From Alteromonas sp. ASW11-130 (GTDB lineage Bacteria > Pseudomonadota > Gammaproteobacteria > Enterobacterales > Alteromonadaceae): 64,000 nt of DNA. This document shows positions 30,177-37,463 of this stretch, piece after piece (the first letter of the stretch is position 1; every line of letters starts with the position of its first letter). The stretch is from assembly GCF_026183735.1 (NCBI RefSeq), contig NZ_JAPFRE010000027.1:141703-205702 (forward strand). Direction: 5' to 3'. The notes under the pieces were generated by a model. That model worked only from the letters and a program-made list of their open reading frames with translations. It was not told the DNA's origin and ran no database searches. The position numbers were made by a program, and so were the translations under genes.

Positions 30177-30776
30177 ATGAGTGACGAAACAACTCCAGAG
30201 CTAAAAAGTGCTGTACACGAAGCAAATAAGAGAGAAGCTTTCGATGGGATGAGGGCTTATCATCAGTCAGAAATTGCACATAAGAAAGATGCCGTAGATA
30301 TTCTCAAGGCAATTCTTACTACAACAATTGTTTTGTATGGTGGTGTATTAAGCGTCGTAATAAGCGGAAATATTGATAATTCTTACGCAATTTATACCGG
30401 CTGGACCCTAGTTGTACTGATAGGCTTGTCAGTTGCATTAGTAGTAGGTGTTACAAATAGAAAAATAGATGAAGACAATAAGAGATATAGAAAGTATCGA
30501 GATGAATACGTGCTCGAGAGAAAGCTACTAGGCCTTGAGTCAGATCTATTGAATGAGAATTATACATCGGCATGGATAGAAGAACATTATCCTACCAAAA
30601 CAGGTTACCACCATACAAAAAACATACTCAGAGTTTTTGCTGCCATGATATTTTTCGTTTCATTAGTTGGTAGTGCTTTTATATATGGTGCAAAAGAAGC
30701 ATCTAACAATAGCGTTCAACAAGGACAGGCTGCTGCACCGTGCCCTACGGTCACGACACAGCAGCCTGCCTATTAG
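30177..30776 (+). CDS. cassette 4 membrane protein of unknown function
   Basis: 199 aa from ATG at 30177, with AGGTGA six bases before; the frame opens at 30159 in the R' box, so that start was not used. It has a soluble N-terminus of about 45 residues, two adjacent membrane helices (about 45-60 and 72-93), a charged coiled-coil-like segment (KIDEDNKRYRKYRDEYVLER) and a third helix near 155-175. The C-terminal 18 or so residues are encoded by attC 4. Membrane plus coiled-coil layouts occur among abortive-infection effectors but nothing here proves that. Confidence 0.75.
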   Translation: MSDETTPELKSAVHEANKREAFDGMRAYHQSEIAHKKDAVDILKAILTTTIVLYGGVLSVVISGNIDNSYAIYTGWTLVVLIGLSVALVVGVTNRKIDEDNKRYRKYRDEYVLERKLLGLESDLLNENYTSAWIEEHYPTKTGYHHTKNILRVFAAMIFFVSLVGSAFIYGAKEASNNSVQQGQAAAPCPTVTTQQPAY

Positions 30777-30789
30777 CTGGGCGTTATAT
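30714..30789 (+). repeat. attC site 4
   Basis: R''-like GTTCAAC to GTTATAT. Inverted arms AGGCTGCTG and CAGCAGCCT. Short, about 76 bases, and mostly inside the preceding reading frame. Confidence 0.75.
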
Positions 30790-30807
30790 TTACGTGGAGT
30801 TCAGTAG

Positions 30808-31215
30808 TTGAAATATTCATTATCTATATTATTGCTCGCAATCACGTCGAGCGCTCTTGCAGATCCACAAGCTCTTCGTTTAGCTAGATATATCGGCAAT
30901 CTGAACATGTATGACGTTACGTTTTCTTTGGTAGACTCAAAGTGCAATACATCCTATTCATTAACGACCGAGCAGGTTGAAGAAATCAATAAGTTAACTT
31001 TAGAAAAAGCGCGGGTATCATACGAGAAATTCAACTCAATTATCGGCGACCCAGCACTTACTAAAAAGATGGCAGAGGAGTCAATTCAACCTATCATCGA
31101 CAGCAACTGTAATTCTAAGCTGCTTAATTATTGGTATTCTAACGTTTCCAAAGACTTTGATAAAAATATGTCAAATTTAAGAAGTGAACAGTCAACGAAT
31201 GTACAAGTTAAGTAA
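30808..31215 (+). CDS. cassette 5 secreted protein of unknown function
   Basis: 135 aa. TTG start with GTGGAG eight bases upstream. The N-terminus MKYSLSILLLAITSSALA is a typical signal peptide (AxA-like cleavage before DPQ), so the product is probably periplasmic. The mature part has two cysteines (SKCNTSY, NCNSK) that could form a disulfide, and is otherwise a helical 115-residue protein that I do not recognise. Confidence 0.72.
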   Translation: MKYSLSILLLAITSSALADPQALRLARYIGNLNMYDVTFSLVDSKCNTSYSLTTEQVEEINKLTLEKARVSYEKFNSIIGDPALTKKMAEESIQPIIDSNCNSKLLNYWYSNVSKDFDKNMSNLRSEQSTNVQVK

Positions 31216-31323
31216 ATATAACAAGCCAATAAACTCACTCACTTCGTTCGCTGGGATGCATACACGCAGGGCGGCTTCGCCATTATGCCCTACGTGCATG
31301 CGCCCGTTATTGAAAAGTTAGCT
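31216..31323 (+). repeat. attC site 5
   Basis: ATATAAC to GTTAGCT; contains GGGCGGCTTCGCCATTATGCCC, the same core as attC 2, and outer GCATACACGCA / TGCATGC-type arms. About 108 bases. Confidence 0.8.
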
Positions 31324-31350
31324 GCCACGACAAAGTAATGCACAATATTC

Positions 31351-31397
31351 TGTACATGTACTTAGTTTCAAACTAAACTTGTTCCATATACTGTACA
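31351..31397 (+). promoter_or_regulatory. putative YefM-YoeB operator with two TGTACA boxes
   Basis: TGTACA occurs at 31351-31356 (in a TGTACATGTACTTAG context) and at 31392-31397, just before the yefM start. E. coli YefM-YoeB binds palindromes with a TGTACA core, so these are good candidates for autoregulation. This cassette thus has its own promoter region. Confidence 0.7.
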
Positions 31398-31410
31398 AGT
31401 GAGGTGCAAA

Positions 31411-31665
31411 ATGAGAATAGTCTCTTTTACCGAAGCCCGAAATGGCCTAAAAGCCGTTTTGGATAATGTAATTAACGATGCGGATACTACTGTAATTACT
31501 CGTCGTGACTCTGAAGATGCTGTTGTAATGTCATTGGATTACTACAACAGCCTTATGGAAACTGTTCATTTACTTCGTTCTCCAGCGAATGCTGAACACT
31601 TAAATCGTTCAATTGCACAGTTTAAAGCGGGTAAAACGACCCACCGAGAACTTATTGATGAGTGA
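31411..31665 (+). CDS. yefM: antitoxin YefM
   Basis: 84 aa Phd/YefM-type antitoxin. It begins MRIVSFTEARNGLKAVLDNV, the conserved DNA-binding N-terminus of the family, followed by ITRRDSEDAVVMSLDYYNSL. It neutralises YoeB and represses its own operon. ATG at 31411 is preferred over the upstream GTG at 31399, because GAGGTG lies just before it. Its end overlaps yoeB by eight bases. It is the fourth-from-last region of a cassette-borne pair, flanked by attC 5 and attC 6. Confidence 0.92.
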   Translation: MRIVSFTEARNGLKAVLDNVINDADTTVITRRDSEDAVVMSLDYYNSLMETVHLLRSPANAEHLNRSIAQFKAGKTTHRELIDE

Positions 31666-31921
31666 CAGGTTATTATCATGGACTGATGAAGCTTGGGATA
31701 GTTACGTCTATTGGCAGACACAAGACAAGAAAACCTTGAAACGCATCAATAAGCTAATTGCCGATGTCAAGCGCTCTGCATTTGCTGGGATTGGAAAACC
31801 GGAATCCCTTAAAGAAAACCTTTCAGGCTTCTGGTCTGGCAGAATAGATGATTCTAATCGTTTGGTATATGCCGTAGATGATACAGCAATTACGATTATC
31901 TCGTGTCGTTATCATTATTAG
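31658..31921 (+). CDS. yoeB: toxin YoeB (ribosome-dependent mRNA interferase)
   Basis: 87 aa. Starting at ATG 31658 gives MSDRLLSWTDEAWDSYVYWQ, which aligns well with E. coli YoeB; the frame extends back to 31613 but that part overlaps yefM and is not YoeB-like. Catalytic residues correspond to Glu49 (GKPES), Arg68 (NRLVY) and His86 in the terminal RYHY. It cleaves mRNA in the ribosomal A site. Overlap with yefM and shared operator are standard. Confidence 0.93.
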   Translation: MSDRLLSWTDEAWDSYVYWQTQDKKTLKRINKLIADVKRSAFAGIGKPESLKENLSGFWSGRIDDSNRLVYAVDDTAITIISCRYHY

Positions 31922-31929
31922 TAGGTGGC

Positions 31930-32030
31930 AGCTAACAAACTAAGTAAACGGGACAATTACACGCAGGCTCCCGTCACTTCGTTCCGTATTATAGCCTGCG
32001 TGCAATAGCTCCTTCTTGGGGGCGTTAGCC
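31930..32030 (+). repeat. attC site 6
   Basis: AGCTAAC to GTTAGCC. The centre carries ACGCAGGCT / AGCCTGCGT arms around TTCGTTCCGTATT. About 101 bases, starting nine bases after the yoeB stop. Confidence 0.85.
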
Positions 32031-32052
32031 ACCTCAAAGGAGTATCAATTCA

Positions 32053-33198
32053 ATGCGAAAAAAACTGGCATTTGTTACACTCTTATTATTTTGTAAACTG
32101 ACTAGTGCTAGTGCCAGTGAGGATGAGTTTTTCACTGATGTTCACAATGAGTTACAAAACAGTTCGTTTTCTGGATTGATTTTTATTGCACATGGGAAGC
32201 AAGTTTTATATTCAAAGGCTTTTGGTTATTCCAACAGAGAAAATGGAACAAAATTTAATAAATATACAGTTTTCGATATTGGATCAATTACCAAGCAATT
32301 TTTAGCTACGTCAATAATAAAACTATCTGAACAAGGACTTTTGTCTGTAGAGGACGAAATATCAAAATACTTCAATGGTGTACCTGAAGATAAGAAAAAA
32401 ATAAAGTTACATCACCTTTTAACTCATACTGCTGGCTTTCCTGCGAACCTTTCTAATCATCGACTTTATGATATCGTCAATTATCAACAATTTCCCTCGT
32501 TGGCATTCCGGGAAAAGTTACAATCAGACCCCGGTGTGAAATATCAGTATTCAAATATTGGTTATAGCCTATTGGCTAGAGTGGTTGAATCAGTTACTAA
32601 TAAAAATTGGGAAGAATATATTAATGAAGAGCTGTTGCAACCTGCGGGTTTGAAGAGTACGGGGTATCGTATTCCTAATTTTAAATCTGAGATATTGGCA
32701 ATTAATTATGGTGCCGACCAGAATACGTTCCAACGATTGTTTTCAATTGAAGCGAAAAGTCGAAGTGTAGGTCATTCGTTAAAGCATTTATACGACGAAC
32801 CAGGTGAACGTTGGATGGAAGGTGCAGGTGGTTTTATGTCAACTATTTCGGATATGTACAATTGGTATCTAGTAATGCGGGCAGGTCGTATTTTAAGTAA
32901 GGATTCTTGGGAAACTATCTTTACTCCACATGCCAAAGAAGGAGATCGTTCCCATTACGGCTATGGGTGGGCAATTACCAATTCTGAGCTGGGAAGTAAG
33001 TTAATAACTCACAATGGCTCCAATGGCTACTCTTTCGCTGATTTTAAATATTACCCTAGTGAGGATCTATTTGTAATTATAGCAACAAATGATATTGATA
33101 ATTATCCAGAAGAATTTGTCAACAAGCTGAACAAACATGCGCTAACGGTAGTGGCTAACAAGTCAATTCACCTGACCGCTGACGCGTCGGCTGATTGA
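32053..33198 (+). CDS. cassette 7 serine hydrolase (beta-lactamase-like fold)
   Basis: 381 aa, PF00144-type (class C beta-lactamase / esterase / D-aminopeptidase fold). A signal peptide (MRKKLAFVTLLLFCKLTSASA) implies export. The SxxK is SITK (Ser78-Lys81) in FDIGSITKQF, followed by YSN (Tyr166-Ser167-Asn168) and HNGSNG. The ribosome binding site AAGGAG precedes ATG 32053. Its C-terminal residues beyond VVA are encoded by attC 7. Enzymes with this layout include esterases and D-peptidases, and activity against beta-lactams cannot be concluded. Confidence 0.88.
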   Translation: MRKKLAFVTLLLFCKLTSASASEDEFFTDVHNELQNSSFSGLIFIAHGKQVLYSKAFGYSNRENGTKFNKYTVFDIGSITKQFLATSIIKLSEQGLLSVEDEISKYFNGVPEDKKKIKLHHLLTHTAGFPANLSNHRLYDIVNYQQFPSLAFREKLQSDPGVKYQYSNIGYSLLARVVESVTNKNWEEYINEELLQPAGLKSTGYRIPNFKSEILAINYGADQNTFQRLFSIEAKSRSVGHSLKHLYDEPGERWMEGAGGFMSTISDMYNWYLVMRAGRILSKDSWETIFTPHAKEGDRSHYGYGWAITNSELGSKLITHNGSNGYSFADFKYYPSEDLFVIIATNDIDNYPEEFVNKLNKHALTVVANKSIHLTADASAD

Positions 33199-33208
33199 GG
33201 CGTTATCT
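33153..33208 (+). repeat. attC site 7
   Basis: GGCTAAC to GTTATCT, only 56 bases. It lies almost completely in the reading frame of the serine hydrolase, so 15 or so C-terminal codons come from it. Confidence 0.75.
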
Positions 33209-33357
33209 TCCAATTGACATATGCGCTCTTCCGCGATAATCTTAACTTATGCCGACAGTATTAAGATTAGGGCCTTATCGTTTCTTCTTTTATAGTAATG
33301 AAAACGGTCTGGACATGACTCAATGAGTTTGACGATTTTACTTTCTATTTTTTTAAT
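33209..33357. other. 149-base non-coding segment before the IS110 remnant
   Basis: No reading frame with support. It includes GCCGACAGTATTAAGATTAGGGCC, which could be the right end of the decayed IS110-family element, but the end is not proven. Confidence 0.4.
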
Positions 33358-33870
33358 CTAATTTTTGAAGTCCGTCGATATAGGCTTGATGGTCATAGCA
33401 AGTCCCTTCGGCAGAATTTGAAGGCGGTTCTTTTCCATCGTTTGCATGACCAGCAATTGATTTCTTCTTGCGACTAAATCACTCATAGCTTGCATCGTTT
33501 CTGGCTTTAGCTGAGATAGGTTGGGTTGAATGGCTTCACCATAATGTGCAATTAGTTGTGCAGCTAGCTTATCAGTTTTTGCCCGTTGACCTAGTGCTCC
33601 GGCAAAGCGCTTTACGTGGATAGGATTCGCGATAACAAAAGGTAAATTAGCGTTAGCCCATGTCATAATAAAAGGCATTCCAAGGCGACCAGTGGCCTCT
33701 ATAACAATGCGGTAGGGTGAATATTTCTAGATTGTTTTAACGGCTTCTTTAATGCCTTTTTCATCATTATTGACGGTGAAATATATGTCGAATGGGCGGA
33801 TATAAATATCCAGCTGAAACTTACCCGTATCGATACCAACGTTAACGTTTTGCTTTGTTTTTGTATTCAT
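33358..33870 (-). pseudogene. IS110-family transposase remnant
   Basis: Reads MNTKTKQNVNVGIDTGKF from the ATG at 33870, then a TAG stop at 33727-33729 (codon 48), then a further 120 or so codons in the same frame up to 33358. The N-terminal DEDD-type domain is recognisable: VGID, IVIEATG, FVIANPIHVKRFAGALG and QRAKTDKLAAQLIAHYG. IS110 proteins normally have Asp at the TDKLDA position, here Ala (TDKLAA). The C-terminal Transposase_20 domain is missing. Internal stop, missing Asp and truncation make it non-functional. IS110-type elements with attC preference are known from integrons. Confidence 0.85.
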
Positions 33871-34132
33871 AATAAGCTAACTCTTGCTTGCATAATGCGG
33901 TCCGGTGACCGGTGCAATCGAAACTCAGTAGACTATTCGAGTGTGGAGCTTGGAGTCCTTTGTGGTGTTCTTTCTTGTTATCGGTCCCTCAACTGAGGAG
34001 CCATCGCTCAATCGAACGACCACAAAACAAAGCTTTAGTTGCTGCTAAAGCCTGGGTCTCACTTTACTTCACACTGATTGAAATCAGGATGATTTACGTG
34101 AATTATTATCCATACAAGCTGCTCAAAAGGAA
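33871..34132 (-). mobile_element. possible IS110 left end with structured RNA region (remnant)
   Basis: The 260 bases upstream of the transposase ATG contain no supported gene. IS110 elements carry a structured non-coding RNA (bridge RNA) in this place, and CCGGTGACCGG (about 33902-33912) is a short hairpin. A plus-strand open frame here (33912-34211) is not convincing. The exact element end is not visible. Confidence 0.35.
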
Positions 34133-34200
34133 AAGTAACAGTTGGCCATCGCATCGCGATTATATCAAACCATTATTTTCCTCTTCGCAATGCGTTATAT
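34133..34200 (+). repeat. attC site 8
   Basis: R''-like AAGTAAC to GTTATAT, about 68 bases, with CGCATCGCGATTA and TTCGCAATGCG arms. It closes the cassette that holds the IS110 remnant. Confidence 0.65.
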
Positions 34201-34215
34201 GGCAAGGGTAATAAA

Positions 34216-34494
34216 GTGACTTTTTCAAATATTTTGAAAGTTTGTTTAGTTGTTATATTGCCAATCACTGTTACTTGGTTTTTAGTGCAAGTTCAATATC
34301 GATACTTCGACATGAATTCTAATGCAATGCCATCCATTATTGGATTTATAGTTGGGTTTGGAGTGTTAACGACAATTGAAATTGAATCTCAAAGGAACAG
34401 GAAGTGGTTTACATTGAGTTTCGTCTTGCTAATGCCAGCAATAGTTTTGTTTGTTGGCCTTTTGGCAAGCTGTAGTAATGGAGATTGTCTGTAA
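34216..34494 (+). CDS. cassette 9 small membrane protein
   Basis: 92 aa, GTG start at 34216 just after the R' box. Three hydrophobic segments: about 5-24, 38-53 and 67-84, ending in a cysteine-containing tail (LLASCSNGDCL). It is not recognised. The attC follows six bases after the stop. Confidence 0.65.
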   Translation: MTFSNILKVCLVVILPITVTWFLVQVQYRYFDMNSNAMPSIIGFIVGFGVLTTIEIESQRNRKWFTLSFVLLMPAIVLFVGLLASCSNGDCL

Positions 34495-34499
34495 GTGCC

Positions 34500-34591
34500 A
34501 TATAACAAACGTATCAATGGACAAATACTCGCGGGCTATCCCTTCGGGATTATAGCCACCAAGCATTTGCCGTTTATTAGGGGCGTTAGAT
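34500..34591 (+). repeat. attC site 9
   Basis: ATATAAC to GTTAGAT, about 92 bases. Inner GGGCTATCCCTTCGGGATTATAGCC hairpin resembles the TTCG-ATTATAGCC core of attC 6. Confidence 0.85.
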
Positions 34592-34684
34592 GCTCATGGA
34601 GAACTAACTATCCACCCAACTAAAATAACTCGTACGCTGGTAGGTTTTTTAGTAGCACCGGTAGTTCCAGTTTTTCTGTTCTCA

Positions 34685-35356
34685 TTGAGTGCGGGGGCGT
34701 ACTTTTTTGTTTTGTTTATGGTAGGTATTCCGGCAGCATATGTCGGTGCTCTTGTCGTAGGGGCTCCATTATTTCATATCTACAAAAAATTGAATTGTTT
34801 GAGTTGGCCGTATTTTTTAATTGGTGGCCTTATTTGCTCCTTACCCTTTGGGTGGTTTTATTCGGGCGGAGCCAATACACACCTTGAGATTTATGGTCTG
34901 AGAAATATGGTGATATTTTTCGCCATTGGCGCTACTGGTGGTATCACATTTTGGTTTATATCGGTTCGCTCACGATTTGAATTTCGTCGTTCATTCCTAC
35001 GTGAATCCATAGGTCTAATTGGGGTCGTTATTGTTACTTCGTTTAGTCTCTATGTTTATTATCTTGGTACTTCAGAAAGCCTCGAAGGTACAATGCCTGC
35101 ACAGAACGCCGAATTTCTTAGTTCTTCGAGTCGTGCCGTCCAAATAGAGCTGTCTAATGGCATCTTCGTTACTGCCAGCCTCCCAGCCAATTTGCCATTC
35201 AGACCGGGCTGTCCAATTTTTGTAACAGTAAGGCGCTCATACCTAACAACTGAAAGCTTATATTGGGTTAATGGTTATAAAGACTCGCCATTTGTAAACG
35301 TATGGCAAATTCTTGAGCAGAGTAAAAGAAATGATATCCCTAGATCGTGCGAGTAA
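34685..35356 (+). CDS. cassette 10 membrane protein, N-terminus uncertain
   Basis: 223 aa from TTG at 34685, which has no ribosome binding site. The same frame stays open upstream through RTLVGFLVAPVVPVFLFSLS, and the hydrophobic helix clearly begins there, so the true gene is longer at the 5' end. An ATG with a GGAGAA context (MEN then a stop, near 34595) is in another frame, suggesting a small indel. Four membrane helices are seen: about 4-30, 35-55, 70-88 and 110-128; the C-terminal part is soluble and ends with a CSxxRxRCE-like tail. Not recognised. Confidence 0.55.
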   Translation: MSAGAYFFVLFMVGIPAAYVGALVVGAPLFHIYKKLNCLSWPYFLIGGLICSLPFGWFYSGGANTHLEIYGLRNMVIFFAIGATGGITFWFISVRSRFEFRRSFLRESIGLIGVVIVTSFSLYVYYLGTSESLEGTMPAQNAEFLSSSSRAVQIELSNGIFVTASLPANLPFRPGCPIFVTVRRSYLTTESLYWVNGYKDSPFVNVWQILEQSKRNDIPRSCE

Positions 35357-35359
35357 TGC

Positions 35360-35431
35360 ATCTTACAAGGCGCTGTTGCCGGATAAATTTCCCGCTACGC
35401 TCCAAATTTGCCGCAAAGCGTGGCGTTAGGC
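35360..35431 (+). repeat. attC site 10
   Basis: R''-like ATCTTAC (altered) to GTTAGGC, about 72 bases; CGCTGTTGCC and the CAAAGCGTGGCG side pair only partly. Confidence 0.65.
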
Positions 35432-35438
35432 ACTAAAT

Positions 35439-36041
35439 ATGAATCCCATACAGCAAGCATTGAATTACGACAAGATTGCAGAGCATTGGTGCAGCGACCG
35501 GTTCAATAGTGAAAATGGTATTTCTCAACACGAGAGAGCGCTTAACTTTGCTCCAAAAGGGGGAAAGGCTATTGATATAGGCTGTGGTAGTAGCGGTCGT
35601 ATAATCGATTTGCTCTTAAAGCATGGATATGATGTTGAGGGGCTTGATCTTTCATCCGAAATGCTAAGGCTTGCCAGAATAAGGCATCCCGACCTAATAT
35701 TCCATCACGCAGATATCTGCAACTGGCATCCGTTTGGTAAATATTCATTCATATCGGCATGGGATAGTATTTGGCATGTACCGCTAGAATGCCAAGCAAG
35801 CGTAATTAGTAAGCTTCTTGAGCATCTGGAGGTGAACGGGGTAATTATCTTTACCAGCGGCGCCGTCGAGGAGAAAGGTGATGGAAGCAATCTGTTTTTA
35901 GGTCAAGAGTTATATCATGCTGCGCTTGGCATACCTGCAATTTTAAAATTATTGGAAAGTAACAATTGCGTGTGTCGACACTTGGAAAATGATGACTTTC
36001 CTGACAAACATCTATACGTGGTCGCGCAAAAAAGTGCCTAA
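35439..36041 (+). CDS. cassette 11 SAM-dependent methyltransferase
   Basis: 200 aa class I methyltransferase. Motif I is AIDIGCGSSGR (near 43-53), motif II acidic turn VEGLDLSSEML, then HHADICNWHPF and the SAWDSIWHV stretch, the standard Methyltransf_11/25 order. The substrate is not evident. ATG at 35439 is eight bases after the R' box; there is no strong ribosome binding site. Its stop overlaps the start of attC 11. Confidence 0.85.
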   Translation: MNPIQQALNYDKIAEHWCSDRFNSENGISQHERALNFAPKGGKAIDIGCGSSGRIIDLLLKHGYDVEGLDLSSEMLRLARIRHPDLIFHHADICNWHPFGKYSFISAWDSIWHVPLECQASVISKLLEHLEVNGVIIFTSGAVEEKGDGSNLFLGQELYHAALGIPAILKLLESNNCVCRHLENDDFPDKHLYVVAQKSA

Positions 36042-36144
36042 CGACAAATTATGCCACCCACTGTCGCTCGTTGAGATGTAAACATGTGTGCGCGGCTTCG
36101 CCATTATCGCACACATGTCTGCGTCTCATATTTGGAAGTTATGT
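36036..36144 (+). repeat. attC site 11
   Basis: GCCTAAC to GTTATGT, about 109 bases. Centre ATGTGTGCGCGGCTTCGCCATTATCGCACACAT shares the GGCTTCGCCATTAT core with attC 2 and 5. Confidence 0.85.
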
Positions 36145-36181
36145 AAAAATAGAGTCATGAGTTATTAAAGGGGATTAGTTG

Positions 36182-36373
36182 ATGAACAAAGCTATCAATA
36201 AATTTTGCCCTCGTTCAGGAAAGCCTGTCAGAGATGACTCGCTGACAGAATACAGAGGTTTCACTGTAGGCTTCTGCAATTCAGGTTGTCGCGATGACTT
36301 TGCAAATAACACTGAAGATTGCCAAAGTGATACAAGCTACTTTGATGTAGTTATCAAGGAAAATGAACTATAA
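36182..36373 (+). CDS. cassette 12 YHS-like small cysteine-rich protein
   Basis: 63 aa. Reads MNKAINKFCPRSGKPVRDDS, and later EYRGFTVGFCNSGCRDDFANN; the CPxSGKP ... GFCxxxC pattern is that of YHS-domain proteins, small metal-binding modules. AAGGGGA precedes ATG 36182; a TTG one codon earlier is possible. No partner gene is apparent. Confidence 0.75.
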   Translation: MNKAINKFCPRSGKPVRDDSLTEYRGFTVGFCNSGCRDDFANNTEDCQSDTSYFDVVIKENEL

Positions 36374-36489
36374 ATTAGTTCTAGATGCCGTACTAAAATA
36401 CAGAAATAATGACATAATCTGCTTTTTCGAATTTATGCTAAAAAAATTTGGCGCATGTTTAGTTTATAATATAAATCGCAAAGTAAAAT
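36374..36489. other. short AT-rich gap after the YHS gene
   Basis: About 115 bases without gene or obvious hairpin. It precedes a degenerate attC. Confidence 0.5.
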
Positions 36490-36584
36490 GCATAACAAGT
36501 TGCGTCATACTCTGCTGCTTCACGTCTTAGATATCCGTTTCGGTGCGTGGCATCTACACTATGGCCCAGGCGCAGGCGTGGTGC
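36490..36584 (+). repeat. attC site 12, degenerate
   Basis: R'' GCATAAC is clear, followed by CAAGTTGCG. The expected R' is degraded: GTGGTGC at 36578-36584, where GTTATGC would be expected. About 95 bases. Confidence 0.55.
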
Positions 36585-36616
36585 GCTTTGAAGTATCTCA
36601 GCAAAAAGGAATTAAA

Positions 36617-36928
36617 GTGGAAGTAATTAGAAGTAAAGAGTTCAAGGCAAGTAATGCATGGGGTGCAAAAGACATTGCCAATATGAACGGGATTACCACT
36701 CGTTTACATTGGACTGACAAACCCTACAAATGGCACATAAATGACGGCGAAGAAGTTTTTGCTGTTATGGATGGGGTCGTAGAAATGCTGTACAAAGAAG
36801 ATAACGAAGTTAAGTCTGCAACCCTAAATTCAGGTGATATATTCTTTGCATCTGTCGGAACTGAACACATTGCTCACCCCAAGGGCGAAGCAAGAATATT
36901 GGTTATAGAACGTGCAGGCAGCGTATAA
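36617..36928 (+). CDS. cassette 13 cupin-domain protein
   Basis: 103 aa from GTG at 36617 with AAGGA upstream. The frame is open back to 36488, but the extra 43 residues are attC 12 sequence and do not look like cupin. The cupin core is WHINDGEEVFAVMDGVVEML then LNSGDIFFASVGTEHIAHP, including the metal-ligand spacing Gly-Glu-Glu and His. Function unknown; many cupins of this size are sensor or binding domains. Confidence 0.72.
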   Translation: MEVIRSKEFKASNAWGAKDIANMNGITTRLHWTDKPYKWHINDGEEVFAVMDGVVEMLYKEDNEVKSATLNSGDIFFASVGTEHIAHPKGEARILVIERAGSV

Positions 36929-36966
36929 CAAGCGCCAAACCCTCTCCCTGCGTTCGCTGGGACAAA
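36923..36966 (+). repeat. attC site 13, truncated by an IS3 fragment
   Basis: The R'' side GTATAAC plus CAAGCGCCAAACCC ... CTGCGTTCGCTGGGAC is present, but the R' half is missing because the next bases are an IS3-family end. Confidence 0.6.
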
Positions 36967-37126
36967 TGTCCACTTCCCCTAAACTGAGACAGACATAATT
37001 GGAGTTTTCTGCAATGATTAACGCAGGAGACAATAATGAAAAAATCACGATATACAGAATCTCAGAGCATGGGAGTATTAAAAGAAGTCGATGCTGGTAG
37101 GAAGGTTGAAGAAGTGTGCCGACAAC
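36967..37126 (+). mobile_element. IS3-family fragment (left end and 5' end of orfA)
   Basis: Starts at TGTCCACTTCCCCTAAACTG (probable terminal repeat). The orfA reading frame begins at 37036: MKKSRYTESQSMGVLKEVDA, continuing GRKVEEVCRQQ then stop at 37129-37131. That matches the first 30 residues of IS3-type OrfA proteins and then breaks off. About 160 bases of an element of 1.2 kb or more remain. Confidence 0.75.
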
Positions 37127-37127
37127 A

Positions 37128-37463
37128 GTGAGCATAGAGATCTTTAGAATTCAGTCAGCCGCAAACGCAATCGTGCTCAGTGGCAGCATATTGCCCGTTT
37201 TTGCCGAAGCGTATATGAGCTTCATGGTCTTAACCTGTATTGTTACTTCTCCTTCGTGGCTGGCATATATATCGGCGGGGTTTGCTATGTCAATTGTTGT
37301 TCTTCTTGGCTACGCCGTATTGCTCATTCGAAAGGCACAGAAGTATCAGGCACCAAAGGTAGAGCTCTCACATTTCGCCCTATATCAAGGTGAATACGAG
37401 CATGACGCCCAACAAGGCGCACCAGAGGGACGCGGCGTCGGCAAGTCGGCCTCGCGTCCTTGA
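37128..37463 (+). CDS. cassette 14 membrane protein, possibly truncated
   Basis: About 111 aa from GTG at 37128, directly at the IS3 fragment boundary, so the original 5' end may be lost. A frame start at 37116 lies in the IS fragment. Two hydrophobic helices are visible (about 10-40 and 46-68). The C-terminal part, HDAQQGAPEGRGVGKSASRP, is attC-derived. Not recognised. Confidence 0.45.
   Translation: MSIEIFRIQSAANAIVLSGSILPVFAEAYMSFMVLTCIVTSPSWLAYISAGFAMSIVVLLGYAVLLIRKAQKYQAPKVELSHFALYQGEYEHDAQQGAPEGRGVGKSASRP

Noticed and set aside
32053-33198. Integron-borne beta-lactam resistance gene
   Set aside because: The fold includes beta-lactamases but also esterases and peptidases, and nothing in the motifs singles out beta-lactam hydrolysis.
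33912-34211. 99-codon plus-strand open frame upstream of attC 8
   Set aside because: No ribosome binding site, no family resemblance, it crosses the IS110 left end and runs through attC 8; probably not coding.
36830-37135. Minus-strand 101-codon frame over the cupin end and IS3 fragment
   Set aside because: Antisense to two better-supported features and spans an IS junction.
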